From: Fusarium oxysporum f. sp. lycopersici 4287
Taxonomy: Eukaryota > Ascomycota > Sordariomycetes > Hypocreales > Nectriaceae
Reading direction: 5' to 3'
Length of the DNA: 64,000 nt
NCBI RefSeq assembly: GCF_000149955.1
Contig: NC_030990.1
Span: 62,001 to 126,000, forward strand
Made by a program: the position numbers and the translations under genes. Under the pieces are notes generated by a model, which searched no databases, was not told the origin of the DNA, and was given only the letters and a program-made list of their open reading frames with translations. Shown here piece after piece: positions 1 through 11,962 of the stretch. Positions within the stretch are counted from its first letter, which is position 1, and each line of letters starts with the position of its first letter.

Positions 1-691
1 CCAACGCAATATACGACGGGACCGGCGCTCTATAATACCCGGGAAATCTCTATTCTAGAGGAACGAGGCAAAGGGTTTTGAATGGTACCAAATCGGATTC
101 GAAGCAAGCCTCATCGGTCATCTAGTCCGGCTGAGAGCTCCATTGGCAATACCCATGCACGTGATTCCTAATGTTAAACAGCCGAGGCATGGAACTGTCT
201 AAATTAAGAGAGCCCGGAATTAAAAGCCGCGTCCGAATGACTTGAGTCTTTGCACTATACCTAAAACGGTTGGATGCTACTGTCACGTTGGCTGGCGGCG
301 GTGTACTCCTGGGAAATAATCGAGACTCTGTCTTGCTTCAGATGAAGCTATCATAATAATTAGAGCATACTTAACCTGAATAATTACTAAAGCCTCTAAT
401 ATATTCTAGTTTATGTGATATAAAGTTGAGTCGAGTCTCGATTGTTTAGCGATCCATTGAGAGGCTAGCGATGCAAACTGGAGTAGAAGAAGATGCCAGA
501 GGTGGGACAGAGAGCTTCTTGCTGCAGAACAATAAAATGAAATGCATGATGGAATGCTGTGGCTTGTTGTCTTTTGCCATCAAAAAGTTGGGTTATACAG
601 CTACATGATGTTGATATACGAACTAAAATCCTGCAGGCTCTCCCCGTTTTCAAGAACCCATTGAACTCAAATTGTTTCATACATAGTCTAT
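1..691. other. no gene recognised
   Basis: I see no supported gene in this stretch. A 71-codon reading frame on the minus strand (465-680) has low complexity and no recognisable domain. It lies just past the stop codon of the acyl-CoA ligase and is probably its 3' untranslated region. The part around 340-420 is AT-rich. Confidence 0.5.
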
Positions 692-2418
692 CTAAAGTTT
701 TGATACAAACCTGATGTCCTTAACAACAATATTCTTGTTGTCGCTTGTCGCCATTTCTCGCAGCTTACGCCTCAAGACCTTACCCGCTGGACTTTTCGGT
801 ATCATAGAGACAATCTCAATTTCCTGGAGCCATTTATATCGCGCCTTTTCCTTCTTGACATGTTCGAATATCTCCCTTGCTGCTTCAATGGGTCGTAAGG
901 CCTCCTCAGACTTAAGGACTACAAACGCCTTAGGCCGCTCACCTGCGCGCTCATCGGGAATACCGCATACCGCAACATCATTGACATGCGGATGGCCGAG
1001 AAGAATGTTTTCGAGCTCTGCTGGAGCAACTCCAATCCCCTTGACCTTGATCATCTCCTTCAGCCTGTCGGTGATAGATAGCAAGCCTTCATCGTCGAAA
1101 TGGCCTATATCGCCAGTGTGAAGGAATCCATCCTTGTCAAATGTCTCTCGAGTTGCCTTGGGGTTGTCAAGGTAACCCATGGCCATCTGTGGCCCACGAG
1201 CCCAGATCTCACCCGACTTCCCAACGTCGCAGTCCTTGCCAGTCTCAAGGTCTACGATTCGTACTTCGGTAGATCCCACAAGCATACCGACGCGGTCAGC
1301 ATACTTGTAAGCATACTTTGATGGCGGGTGAGAAACAATGGCTGAGCATGACTCGGTCATGCCATAGCCCTGCTTGAAGCCGGTTCCCGGGAATGCCTTT
1401 TCAAGGAGATCCAGGATCTCTCGAGACAGAGGCGCCGCACCCGATGAGAATCGCTCAACATGAGACAAGTCATACTTTGCCACGATCTCTGGCTCTCGAA
1501 CTAGTCGGATCAAAATAGGTGGGACGATCAAAAGTTCTTTGATCTTGTTTTCCGAAACAGTTTGCAGAAGTGAGTCCAGAGTGAATTGAGATAGAACATA
1601 GACGTTGGCATTCAGATGAATGGGTAAGTGTAACTGATGTATTATACCAGTGATGTGATAGAATGGCAAGGCTGCTAGAACACGATCATGGCTAGAAAGG
1701 GTGATATCCTTGATCTGGATGCATTGGGCGATGATGTTGGCGTGTGATATCATTACCGCCTTGGGGAGACCAGTTGTGCCACTGCTAAAACAGAGGAAAC
1801 CGCAAATATCACGATTTGTCTTGCCCTCAGGAACTTGAAATGAAGGCACTGGAGCTAGACCTGCTGAGTTCTCGAGGAGTTCCTGTATGCTTGTGACGCC
1901 TTTGCTAGAACCTTCAAGCAGAAGTACATTTCCTCGTGGAATCCCAACTTTGGCAGCTGCGGCTTGGGCCCTATCGAGATTTTCAACAGTAGCGAAAATG
2001 ACTTTAGCTTTGCTGGTCTTGAGGCTGTAGGAAAGCTCGTCAACGGTGTAGTCTGGTGACACCCCGCAGGCTACAGCTCCAACTCGAATAGCAGCAAGAG
2101 TAGCAACAGGGTACCAGATTGAGTTTTTGCCGTAGACGATAGTTGTATCGTTCTCTTTCAGTCCATACCCGGTAACGAGAATCGACGACAAAGTTGTCGC
2201 ATAGTTTTTGAGCGTCTGGTAAGTGAGGTGCTTCTTGCTTATTGCGTCGGTAAAGCCTGGGGCGTTGCTATCAGAAGCCAGTGGCTTAGATTCTAGAAGC
2301 CATGACCATAAGGTCTGCTTTGGGGAGACTGCAAAGTGGACGTCAATTGGTTGGAAGATTGTCGCTTAAAATGAGAGGCCTTACAGGAGATCTTGGGATT
2401 CTTTGACTGGTAAACCAT
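692..2418 (-). CDS. 4-coumarate-CoA ligase-like, peroxisomal acyl-CoA synthetase
   Basis: An AMP-forming acid:CoA ligase of the ANL superfamily, joining an aromatic or fatty acid to CoA through an acyl-adenylate. Two exons give 556 residues: ATG at 2418-2416, a 56-nt intron at 2329-2384, stop at 692. The P-loop-like motif SSGTTGLPK (about residue 195), the GYGMTE motif and the TGD and KVKG signatures near the end are all present, and the length is normal for the family. The protein ends in SKL, a classical peroxisomal targeting signal, so action in peroxisomes is likely. It is divergent from the phosphotransferase gene across a 390-bp intergenic region. The substrate cannot be told from sequence; 4CL-like is a family statement, not proof of coumarate activity. 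Confidence 0.88.
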
Positions 2419-2808
2419 GATGCCCGTCTGATAGTTGGTCAAGCGTCGACATTGATACTTCCGTCGAGGACCAGAGTTTAATGCGGGGAGTAATTTAAGA
2501 ATTATGCATCGGCACAAGACAAAGAAGCCCCCCGCAAAATCACCAGCGATAGTTCGCCACGGGAACCGGCTTATGATTCCCGTTCGGTAAACCAGGCACG
2601 GAATTGACGAGACAGCTTCCTCGGCGCAACATGACTAATGGTAAAACACCTCGGGCTCGGTTTGACGCGTTGACCACAAGGCGCTTTGCAGTGCATTAAA
2701 TGAAAGAAAACAACAATGGTCTAGAATGATCCTTGAACCCTCATCTACACAAAGTTTCATCTGTTTTATTTTAAATCTATTTTTCATATTCTTGGTTCTT
2801 GTGACAAG
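2419..2808. promoter_or_regulatory. bidirectional intergenic region, 4CL-like / phosphotransferase
   Basis: This 390-bp stretch separates two divergent start codons (2418 minus strand, 2809 plus strand) and should hold both promoters. I see no clear repeated motif in it. Confidence 0.5.
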
Positions 2809-3801
2809 ATGGCGGGAGCAGTGAGACAACCCATCGATGTTGCGCGATTGAGTGCGTATATTGAACAGAATGTGGATCAAATCTCTCTTCCTATCAGCTT
2901 GAAGCAGGTACGTGTTCTAGCGATGATTGCATAGCCAATTTGCTCAACCCTTTCAGTTTGGCCATGGCCAGTCCAATCCCACATATCAAGTTACGTCGGC
3001 GACAGGTCTCAAATTTGTCTTGAGGAAGAAGCCCCCAGGGAAGCTTCTCTCTAAGAGCGCACACGCGATTGAGAGAGAGTATGAGATCATCAAAGCATTA
3101 GAGGCGACTGATATTCCTGTACCCAAGTTGTATTGTTTGTGTGAGGACGTCTCTATCATTGGGACGCCATTCTATATAATGGCATTTCTCGATGGCAGAA
3201 TATTTGAAGAACCTTGGCTGCCGAGCCTTAGCCCTGAAGAGCGCACTCTGATGTAAGTTATTTTATCGAAAATTCGAGGCGCTTCTGGATTACTAACGTG
3301 TAGATCAGCTGGAAGGAGGCAGTTCATACGCTTGCGAAACTGCACTCTGTTAACTTAACAGGCATTGGGTTGCACAGCTGGAAACGGCCCACTAGCTTTT
3401 ACACGCGCCAGATCAAAGCCTTATCAAAAACATCTGAGGCCCAAGCGAGCACTGCAAGTCAGCCAGGGGCACAGAATGTTGGAAAATTGCCCTATTATGA
3501 CCAGCTAATCAGCTTCTTCACGGACCACAAAACCCACCCGCCCGATGTGAGGAGGTTAGTGCATGGAGACTTCAAACTTGACAATCTGGTGTTTCACAAG
3601 ACCGAGCCTAGAGTGATTGGCATTTTGGACTGGGAAATGGCAACAGAAGGCCATCCGCTATCTGACCTGGCCAACTTGCTCATGCCTTTCAGTTGGGAAC
3701 CGCAACAAGTGCCGTTTCTCACATCGGAGACTTTGACACCAGAGCTGAAGGATCTTCAATCAAAGTTCCAACCATTCAACGTCGCAGGAATTCGAGTATA
3801 A
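2809..3801 (+). CDS. ACAD10/11-type phosphotransferase (APH fold)
   Basis: An aminoglycoside-phosphotransferase-fold kinase like the kinase-like domain of ACAD10/ACAD11, a family linked to hydroxyacyl phosphorylation. Three exons: 2809-2907, 2957-3252, 3309-3801; the second intron has a perfect TACTAAC branch site. This gives 295 residues. The N-terminal nucleotide-binding part ([10 protein letters not shown], about residue 34), the catalytic loop HGDFKLDNL and the metal-binding ILDWEMAT are intact. The usual C-terminal helical region is missing: the frame stops at 3801, and recognisable C-terminal sequence resumes in the same frame only after three further stops (see 3835-4056). Either an unrecognised intron lies around 3.76-3.88 kb or the 3' end is decaying. 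Confidence 0.7.
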
Positions 3802-3834
3802 GAAAGTGGGCGCGAAGGCTACAAATGATGATAA

Positions 3835-4056
3835 TTGTTCTTGGAATTACTTTTGAGATTTGTTGTCATGGGTGTTAGGCTTCTTCTTCAAAACGGCACC
3901 GTGTTGCAGCATGATGCGCAAGAAAACGTTATCGCTCTCAGGGCCAGCGGTAGCAAGGCGAGAGAGTTTGCGCGGCAGACGTTGGCGTATGCATCATGGG
4001 GATATGCACGAGTCGAGAAACTCCAGCAGCGACTACGACTGCGCAGCAAGATTTAG
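3835..4056 (+). pseudogene. detached C-terminal part of the phosphotransferase
   Basis: This open stretch is in the same frame as the last exon of the upstream kinase, but is separated from it by a TAA at 3799-3801 and by TGA TGA TAA at about 3826-3834. Its translation (NGTVLQ, then SKAREFARQTLAYASWGYARVEKL) looks like the C-terminal helices of fungal ACAD10-like kinases. I could not find a good GT donor that joins the two without a stop. A poor donor near 3763 with an acceptor near 3855 or 3879 would keep phase, but it would delete conserved sequence. It is read here as a remnant; a cDNA would decide. Confidence 0.4.
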
Positions 4057-4322
4057 ACAGGTTTATTTTAGTCATCTGTATATGAGTGCCAAATGCCTCT
4101 TTGTCTTAATAAGGAGACAGAGATTGTATTCCAAGATTGTAAAATACATAGCCTTAATTTATGCTTCGACCGCCATCTCTGAGAAGACTGTGAGGTCATG
4201 GCGCAAAGGATGGTATTTAGCGCCGAGAAGTAAACAGATTAAAAGCCAACACAAACTACCCCAGATAGTTACAACGTAGAATCCTTTTCGCTTACAGTAA
4301 TACTGCCTTGAACCGCTATGTA

Positions 4323-5468
4323 CTAAATTTTGGTTCCACCCAGTGTCTTCACACGCCTTCCATCTACATAAGTCCCATCAACAAGATACGGTCTAGGCTG
4401 TCCGTCTATTGGAAGCTGATCCAGGAACCTCCACCGCAGTAGTCTTTTCCATCCGAGCTGATACCATCCATTGAGAGTCGCGGCAGGAAACATTGGGAGG
4501 ACTCCCACGATGGATGGGTCATGCGCGATCAGGACCAACACCTTATCGATCGCATCTAAAGACATGAGGGTGCTTACGCTCTTATGTGCCTCAGACGGAT
4601 CGACGTACCAAGAGTCGGCATGGCTGCATGGTCGGTAGTATGGAGTAGAGCCAGCCTCAGCCGGGTTTGGATGGCATGATAAGTATTGCTGGCATGATAC
4701 AACCTCTGGTACGGAAGAGGGCAGGCCAACCTCGTCTCTTGTGAGCTCTCTCGGCATTTGAGTCTTCTCAGTTGGTCTAAAAGCCCCTCCAAAGTGACAT
4801 ATATCTCCTCCAAGAAACACGAATGTGTCGCTAGTCGTTCTGACCAGGGAAGAAAGATGACCAATGGCGTGGCCTGGAGTGTTGAGAAGGAACAAACTTC
4901 CATCACCAAAGTAGTCCATAGCCTGATATCCAGCAACACGGAGATGTTGATCAAAGTCTATCTCGCTGACCTCACGGTTTTTGAAGGCTGACTCATGGAC
5001 TGGTGAATTGGGGTTTGCTGGGTAGCCAGGAAGGAAATGTTGGGAGAAGCCAGGACCAACGATGAGATCCATGGTCTCTGGGAATGTACTTGGGTCCCCT
5101 AGGTGATCGTAGTGGTGGTGGCTGACAATTGCTGCGTCAATCTTTGAAAGGTCAAGGCCACCTTCTCGTAAAATATCGGCTAGGTTGTTATCGACCTTGA
5201 TCCCGGGGACTCTCTTATCGATGGTCTTTGCGATGGGGTCTGGCAAATTCCAAAAGTCCTTTCGACATCCCAGGTCGAAGAGTAGCTGCTTTCCTGTGGT
5301 GTCGTGGTTGATGAGGAATGAGAACGTGGGGAAGTTCATCAGTTCGTGTCCTGGTATCGTAGGTTCAACCAAAGTATCTGCTGGAACTGTGAGATAGCAT
5401 GTCGTATCAATGATCGAGAGCGTGCAAGTAGCCCCCTGTGTAGGCAAGTCAATTTTCTGTGAGGACAT
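4323..5468 (-). CDS. metallo-beta-lactamase-fold hydrolase, AhlD/lactonase-like
   Basis: Intronless, 381 residues. The zinc-binding motif HxHxDH is at residues 117-122 (SHHHYDHLGD), followed by a histidine in LNTPGHAIGH, an aspartate in LGGDICH and a histidine in LIAHDPS. These are the six ligands expected of an MBL dizinc hydrolase. The layout matches fungal and bacterial N-acyl-homoserine-lactone lactonase-like proteins, which open lactone or lactam rings. No signal peptide is seen, so it is probably cytosolic. In Fusarium a related MBL enzyme opens plant benzoxazolinone lactams (gene cluster FDB1); whether this gene is that enzyme cannot be settled by eye. It lies between the phosphotransferase and a Zn2Cys6 regulator. 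Confidence 0.88.
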   Translation of the reverse strand: MSSQKIDLPTQGATCTLSIIDTTCYLTVPADTLVEPTIPGHELMNFPTFSFLINHDTTGKQLLFDLGCRKDFWNLPDPIAKTIDKRVPGIKVDNNLADILREGGLDLSKIDAAIVSHHHYDHLGDPSTFPETMDLIVGPGFSQHFLPGYPANPNSPVHESAFKNREVSEIDFDQHLRVAGYQAMDYFGDGSLFLLNTPGHAIGHLSSLVRTTSDTFVFLGGDICHFGGAFRPTEKTQMPRELTRDEVGLPSSVPEVVSCQQYLSCHPNPAEAGSTPYYRPCSHADSWYVDPSEAHKSVSTLMSLDAIDKVLVLIAHDPSIVGVLPMFPAATLNGWYQLGWKRLLRWRFLDQLPIDGQPRPYLVDGTYVDGRRVKTLGGTKI

Positions 5469-5878
5469 GGCTTTTGAGGTGTTGTATGGAACAGAAGAAC
5501 AGAACAGAAGTGGTCCGACACGAATTCGAAGGACAGTACTTAGAGAAGTATGCGCGGTTTAAGATATAGCAGACAGCAGCAGACCAGGTCACCTTACTGT
5601 AGAGACGTTTTAAGAGCCGCGGATTTAGTTTCCGAGGTCCCAGTCATTAAAGAGGGGTCTAAATGAGCTTCCTTTCAAACAGGATCGCGAATAAGCAGGC
5701 CAGTAGATATTAGCCCTATCACTCAAAAACAGTATACTTGTTCTGGCCCTCCTCTACTAGACACCCACGAGATTCATGAACAAGGAGAAGAATCTAGGTA
5801 GAATAGATACTTTTTAAAAACTGTTGTCATTTTATTCAATACCAAATTGCGCTACTGAATGGAAAAGGTCTTTAGTCT
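5469..5878. other. intergenic, nothing recognised
   Basis: About 410 bp between the start of the MBL gene and the stop of the next regulator gene, both on the minus strand. It must contain the MBL promoter. No clear motif or repeat is seen. Confidence 0.4.
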
Positions 5879-8457
5879 TCAAAGACCAATACCCATTTCT
5901 TGGGCAAAGAACAATGATCGATCATTCTCAACCCATCCACTAAAGTCTTGGAATTGAGGTGATGCGCAACTTGTCATGCCCACTCCCAACTCGGAACTTA
6001 CTTGCTGTCTAGCAACAGTAGCAATATCTTCAACTATCATATTATCGTCATGCTCGCTGTCTTGTGAAAACAGGAATGGGATGAAACATCCAGTTTTGCT
6101 TATCAAAGCCTGCAGCTTGCGGGGAAAGTCTCTCTCGACAGGCAACCGGTCTTGGCTTAGACTCAGATCAAGAGTCAATGCCAGCCTAAGGAAATGTGCG
6201 GGATTTTGGGAAATGACATCCATTGAAGGTTTCTTTACCTGATGCTCGTCGTTTGTGACGTTGTGGTGGATCATTACTGATTCACAGTATGTGCACTCCA
6301 GAAAGTACCGGATCGCTCTTGTGACCCAATCAACCCCTTCATATCTTGGCTGGTACTCTATCATCGCGGAAACAAGGATGTTCAACTGGTTTTGTCTCTT
6401 GAGTCTTCTGGACTGCTCGTCTTTTGATTCTCGGAGAACTCCTGCGGGTGATAGTTTTGCGTCGAGTATATGTAGCGCCAGTGGAAGTGCCGTACATGAC
6501 ACTGCGCTGCTCGGTAGATATCGTGCTAATCCAAGATCGAGAAGCTGTTTCCCAGCACACTGCTCTTATGGACTCTGGCCACGCGAAAACGGAGTTCTTA
6601 ACGCGTTGAAGGCTGCTTACCATCGGGAGTTGGATATGTTCGCTTCGTTGACGGATGTGAATGGGTAGTCATGCCTAGTAACAACTCGAAGTTGAAAAGA
6701 GTGACGCAGGCAGAGCTATAGAGTAAGTTAGTGAATTAAAAGAGATGTAATTCATGGACTGGGAGTCTTACTGATAGTATATCCATATCATATTGGCGAA
6801 CATCAAGACAGAGCTCTTTGGCATGTCGACTTGACGCCCATCGTGCTCAGTAATGGCCATTATTGATGAGGACGCTACAGCCTTGGCGCACCAGTTCTCC
6901 AAGCCTTTTTTGCATTCATAAATCTGTAATATTCTCCTAGTTGAGTCGCGGGCATCAGACACGGTGAAATCCTTGGCTGGATGTACTACTGTCAAGATAT
7001 CGGAAAGACAGAGACACAGGTCTGTCAACGTAAGCATGAGAGTAATTAGAGAGCTTTTAGTGTCAACGTCATAAACATGAGACCGGTCGTTCTCGCCTGA
7101 AAGGGTATCGTGCGAGATAGTCGTGGTTGCATGATTGTCGAGATGGTCCCGTGAGATCTGTAGGTGTCGACGAACGCAAAGGGAGATAATTCGATCCCGG
7201 ATGATGCAACACCACCAGATTCTTCTTAATCTGTTATCATGTAATCGCTGTTGGGAAGATGCATGCCCAACACCTTTGGGTACATCTACGCACTTGTCTG
7301 CTCCTAGTGCTTTTGCATGACTGATGGCACGGCCAAGCCAAATGCTGTTTGGTTGCTTCTCACTCGAGTTGAGTGAAGAGCTCCAGTAAGTCAGTAAAAG
7401 TGCAGCCTGTGCCATTAGAATGTGGTCGATGTGCATCTGTGAGCTGTAAAGAAGCTACCTAGTGTCAGACACGGGTTTAATCGTCCATGGAGTTGGACAT
7501 ACCTTTGCGCGTTTGTAGAAACATGCTTTTGCTTGGCGAAGGCCCCGAAAGCCCAAGGCTTTTACTTCTTCTTCAGACACAAACTGACCAGAGTTAGTAC
7601 CAGCTCGATCCATTCATCATGGAATATATGAAGAGGTTACCTGACAGGCAGCAAATAGCATTGCTTGTAGAAGAAGAATATCAGGGCAATTGTTTCGGTA
7701 ATTTGCGGGATTAGAATCAGACTGAAGACCCCAGAAGTCGCCCTCGTCCAGCATTGGTAACAGAGGATGAACGTAGAGAAAGTAATGACTGATGAATCGT
7801 CTCATAACAGGTGCCACCGGAATATCGAAGCATCCCTCGGAACCGAGACTGACGGCATCATGTATGGCATTGTGATCGATTTCTACTCTGTCCCAGCAAT
7901 CGCCTGTGAGGACTAGAGGTGTACCGGTGCTTTCGTGGGTACTCTGAGGCTGGTCTATATCAATGGCTCCAGCTGGAGGCTGAAAGTCGCTTCCAATGTG
8001 TGCTTGGTCATCGGAGCTTTGTGTTGAAGGGTAATTTGAATGCACCGAATGACTGTCAATAGGACTTGCTGTGTCTTGGACAGTCGAACCACAATCTCTG
8101 GTGGCAGAAGTTGCTTGGACTTGGATACAATCAGGTGGTAGATCTGGTGATTCCACTGCATTACTCAACAGCTGAAAGGACAGATAGCTGTCTGTGACCT
8201 GACTCAAGTCCGGGGAATAATGTTTGAATGACAGGCCTTCACCCACCCTGTAATATCCCATCAGCGACAAATCACTCTAATAGTTCTGAACAACCTTACA
8301 GTCTGGGCTGCCGGGGGCCTGTGGGTACGACACACTCAGTCAAGTTGAAGCGACAGTTGCTACACGGCATAGAAGTCCGAGTGACATCACAGCGGACCTT
8401 GCGCCCTCGGCAGCTCAAACAAGCCCTTGTGGCCCTTCGCCTGTAAATTCTTTTCAT
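5879..8457 (-). CDS. Zn2Cys6 transcription factor with fungal_trans domain (CTF1-like)
   Basis: A zinc-cluster regulator of 763 residues in six exons. Start is ATG 8457; the introns are 8248-8299, 7584-7640, 7437-7502, 6716-6771 and 6565-6620. The N-terminal cluster follows CX2CX6CX8CX2CX6C (CLSC ... CSNC), preceded by a basic stretch RRRATR. The middle homology region carries LLLQAMLFAACQ, RRIWWCCIIRDR and later TALPLALHILDAKLS, typical of the fungal_trans family of cutinase-factor-like regulators. The last intron uses an AAG acceptor; a CAG acceptor five bases further on breaks the frame. A minor doubt is the weakly conserved linker around 6621-6715. Upstream lie a TGACTCA site, a CCCTGACACTACCCATG element and a palindrome. 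It is probably a local pathway regulator. Confidence 0.82.
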
Positions 8458-9020
8458 GTTAGCGTGGCGAGGCGTGATGCAGCGGCGCTCGATTTGCGGC
8501 AACTCGGTGAAATAGATTATTGATCCGAGGTAAGCATTGTTGGTTGTTGAAACACATATATCATTGCCATCCCAGCCCCAAAGCTCCCGTTACACTACCA
8601 TTCCAGAGACGCTGACACTAACTTGCGGAAATCCAAAATCGCGGGATTGAATTCCGTGGGGTACCACCTACAGTGGTCCCTGGGGTATGTATGAGTGGAT
8701 CAGTGGACTGACTCAGGTCAATTCAGTGCTGATTTGACTATAACGCCTCCAAGGATTCTACATGGAGCCTCAGTCCCTGACACTACCCATGTCACGAGTT
8801 CGTGTTGTCATGCCCAATGGCATTCGAACTTCGAATGTGCGACATACAATCGGATGAAATAATCCTTCATATTTATTGACTGAGCTTGTAACTCGTAACT
8901 ACCGTGGAATACATTTCCCTGCAAAGTGCATGCCAAGTCCCCTGTAACGGAGTTATGTTCCCGATGCTATTGTACAAAAAGCAACAGCACGCGAGCGCCA
9001 GTGCTGCGCTCACTCATACC
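8458..9020. promoter_or_regulatory. upstream region of the 5.9-8.5 kb regulator
   Basis: Holds three notable sites. TGACTCA is at 8709-8715 within GACTGACTCAGG. A CCCTGACACTACCCATG element (about 8775-8791) is nearly the same as one in the SDR/ALDH promoter at 16584-16600. A perfect palindrome lies at 8821-8837. AATTCCGTGGGGTACC near 8650 resembles AATTCCGTGGAGATACC near 23317 in the transporter/ADH promoter. Confidence 0.5.
8821..8837. repeat. 17-bp perfect palindrome
   Basis: CATTCGAA-C-TTCGAATG: two 8-bp inverted arms around one base. Symmetry of this kind fits binding of a dimeric regulator. It sits between the 3' end of one Zn2Cys6 gene and the promoter of another. GGCATTCGAACT also occurs near 48314. 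Confidence 0.55.
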
Positions 9021-11962
9021 TTAAGATTTATGTGGCGGGCTGTCGCCAACTCCATCCTGAGGAGCATCGAATTTGGTCGTTGTTTGACCCATCATATTTG
9101 TTATTGATATGTGAGACCCCTCAAGCAGCTGATTGTTGAACCAATCGATAGGCGGAATGGCCTCGTGTAGATCAAACTCGTGCTCAGCTGAGAAAGCCCA
9201 CATGTCTTGATATTGGCTCTCCAAATTGAACTCGTCTAGGTTCATCCCGTCAAGATCCAACGGTCTTTGCTGGGGGAAACCAGTATGATCGTTCACCAAG
9301 CCAGAACGTGTGCCTATATCAGATGCCTGGAGAATGGAACTGGCTCGATCCAAGGTGCGATATCTTTGCCTTGGTCTACCTCCGTCATTGTTATCGTCAC
9401 GCTCATCAGCGCCTTTAGACATGCTAAAGCTCTGCCGTTTAGTTCCAGCCTTTTGAACTCGTCGAGCAGTTGCTATTCTCTGCCATTCACTCTTGACGAG
9501 AATGATGACTTCCAACGCTCGGGTTGCATTTCCGAAGCAGCGACCGATTTCCCCAAGCGAGTGACAGCAAAGCTGTAGGTCGTTTAGAGAATGCCGGGAC
9601 TCACTGTAGTTACGAGTGCAGACGTCGTGTATGAATATAAGAGAAGCGGTGAGGATAATGTGGACAATCTGAACATTTGCTCGCCGAAAAGAGTGCTGTT
9701 GTTGGTAGCATCGGAGGAGCTCTGCTACTCGGTGGGCTGCCGAGACGCAATCACTGGGCACGCTCGACATGGCTGCTCTGCTTTCTGCTTTGTCTAATGT
9801 TGATATTTGTGAAGCGATTTGGTAAGAGAGATATGGTCGATACAGAAAGATGAGGGTGGCATAATATTGCATGCTGGTAATTGTCAGTGCCGAACATATG
9901 GGTGAACTTTCTAAGAAGAGTGTCATACTGGAGTTGTAATACAGCAGGATGATAGATCTTATTAGTACTCGCGTGATTCACGTCAATCAACGAGGATAAG
10001 CCTTCATGCCAGTTGGTCATGTCCTGCTTGGTGTTGAGAAGAAACTCGACCAGGTCGGTCAGCCCCAGCGTCCGTCCAGCATATCTGATGACCAAATTAG
10101 CTCTTGCACTCGGCTCGCAGGTAGGGAGGAAGTCTTACAGAGTGGTGTTGATCTGCCGCATGTACTCGCAGAGTTGGACATTGGCTGCTGTGCAAGCACC
10201 AACGGGGAATAAAACAGTATCCTCCTGGTCATTTGTCTGCCAGACAGAAGGTGGGTAAGACTTCCATTCTTTGCAGTTGCCCTCACTTGTTTCAATCTCT
10301 GGCATTGGGATTGTAATGTTTTGAACCCCCAATCCCCATGGTCGGCCAGCGTATAGGTTCCACATACTGGAGCAAAGGTTAGTCATGTTTTTTATGAGTA
10401 TGCGGGGGAAGCATACTGTTCATGGATGAAAACCCCCCAGAAAGCTGTTTGTCGAATCTTCATATCACGCTCTGTCAAGAGCCCATTGCTAATATGGTTG
10501 CTGATGTCCAAGTGAAGTCCCAGGTCGGCGCTCAACCGAGTAGCCATGCCTGATGCTCTCTTATTAGTCTGTGGTATCATAAGGATAGAGACCTGGACTT
10601 GCCACTGTAGAGCCAGCCACGAGCATCTCGAGTAGAGGCAGCTTCAGTGGCACTCATTATTACAAGTGCCTGAACTGTCGCCACAGTAGGGCTGTCCATC
10701 TCGACGTCCAAAAGTGCTTTTGCTCGAGCAGAGAAGAACTCTGCAGCGGGTTCGGGGATTTTGAGCTTTTCGCCATTGGCTAGACAAGCTCCGATGGCGC
10801 ATCTTGACGGGTCAGTCTGAGGATATGCTTGCAGGGGCGGGCTTTAGACGTACATTGCATTGTTGAGTGTTTCGGAATAGTAGGGACTGCTTGTTTCCTG
10901 CAATAGACAGCGTCTCTTCTCAGCGAAAAAGACATCTTCATCAACGACGTGAATTGCCGGATCTTCCCAGGCAAAGTAGAGCCCTGCCAGATGGGTTTCG
11001 AGGTCCAGTGACACGTCCAGGTCCAATCCGAGTCGCCGAAGAACATCCATTCCTTCAATCGATACTCGGCGAAACGACGGGCTCGACAATGATTGAAGTC
11101 CGTCTGCATACATGTGAAGGTTCGACGTCGGTCCGTAGTATCGAAGCTGTCCGTCCTCTACAATCCTGAGCGCACCCATTCGTGCTGATAGAATGTCTGT
11201 GATGCTACTATCTCCATCTTCTGACTCATGAACTCCGCTTTGTGCGAGACTTGTCGACTGGGGACTCGGGATACTCGAAGTGCCAACCATGACGAAGTGG
11301 TCTTCTGTGTTCGGTAGATCTGCAGCTAAATCCCGATTTACCTGGGAGCTTTGAGCAATCTCCGGTGCCTCCAAGGGTTGAAAAGATCCAGTATTAATGA
11401 AGTGTGTCGAAGGACTCTCCACTCGTGCAGAAGAGGTTTCCTTTCCAGGTCGACGCCTTTCGGTCTGGTTCTGGTCGGTATCGGTCCCTGAATGTGCCTC
11501 CGATACGGTCGATCGAGGTTTGGAGGCGGTTGTATATCTGGTTGGTGATTCCGGCGACGGTTGGGGCTGATCAATATTGTGTTCTCGTAGGACACCTTCG
11601 AGCTGAGCGATGCGCGCTTCAAGGTTGACGATTGCCTTCTTGGCTGATTGTCTGCAATACGGCACAGCAAGTCAGCTTTCACGCTCATCTTCTCCCGCAG
11701 ATCCATCCTCCAGGGAGTGTTTTGTCATCGCGCATCATCGGTCACGCACCTTCTCATGTCTCCATCAGCATTGTAGGAGCATTCGAGCTTGGAGTTTATA
11801 CAATTGGAGCAAATCTCATTGCCATCGCACTGCAATATGATAAGCCTAGCACACAAAGGGCCACGTCAACAGAACCCTCAGAATAGCACGGGGATCTAGT
11901 ACCTTGACCTTCCGTCTTCTACAGTTCAAACACGCGCTCTTGACATATTTGTGTCCCATCAT
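9021..11962 (-). CDS. Zn2Cys6 transcription factor, NirA/NIT4-like middle and C-terminal region
   Basis: 835 residues in eight exons. Introns: 11830-11902, 11652-11749, 10803-10853, 10550-10602, 10367-10416, 10085-10138, 9874-9928. The zinc cluster CX2CX6CX5CX2CX6C is at residues 10-36 and is split by the first intron. It is followed by a short coiled coil (AIVNLEARIAQLEGVL) and a long Ser/Thr/Pro-rich linker. The fungal_trans domain includes WLYSGMATRLSADLGLHLD and NLYAGRPWGL. The conserved C-terminal stretch with FRRANVQIVHIILTASLIFIHD resembles nitrogen-regulator NirA/NIT4 proteins. The 10550-10602 intron appears to start with GC (AGTG|GCAAGT); a GT donor 3 nt upstream would also stay in frame but drop a conserved Gly. 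Confidence 0.85.

Noticed and set aside
2365..2384. Apparent 20-nt GT-AG mini-intron or frameshift at the start of the 4CL-like gene
   Set aside because: A normal 56-nt intron (2329-2384) with GTAAGG donor and TTGCAG acceptor restores the frame and gives ordinary N-terminal sequence.
6621..6715. Frameshift in the 5.9-8.5 kb regulator
   Set aside because: Using the AAG acceptor (exon starting at 6564) keeps one frame throughout; the alternative frame reading YPFTSV needs two indels.
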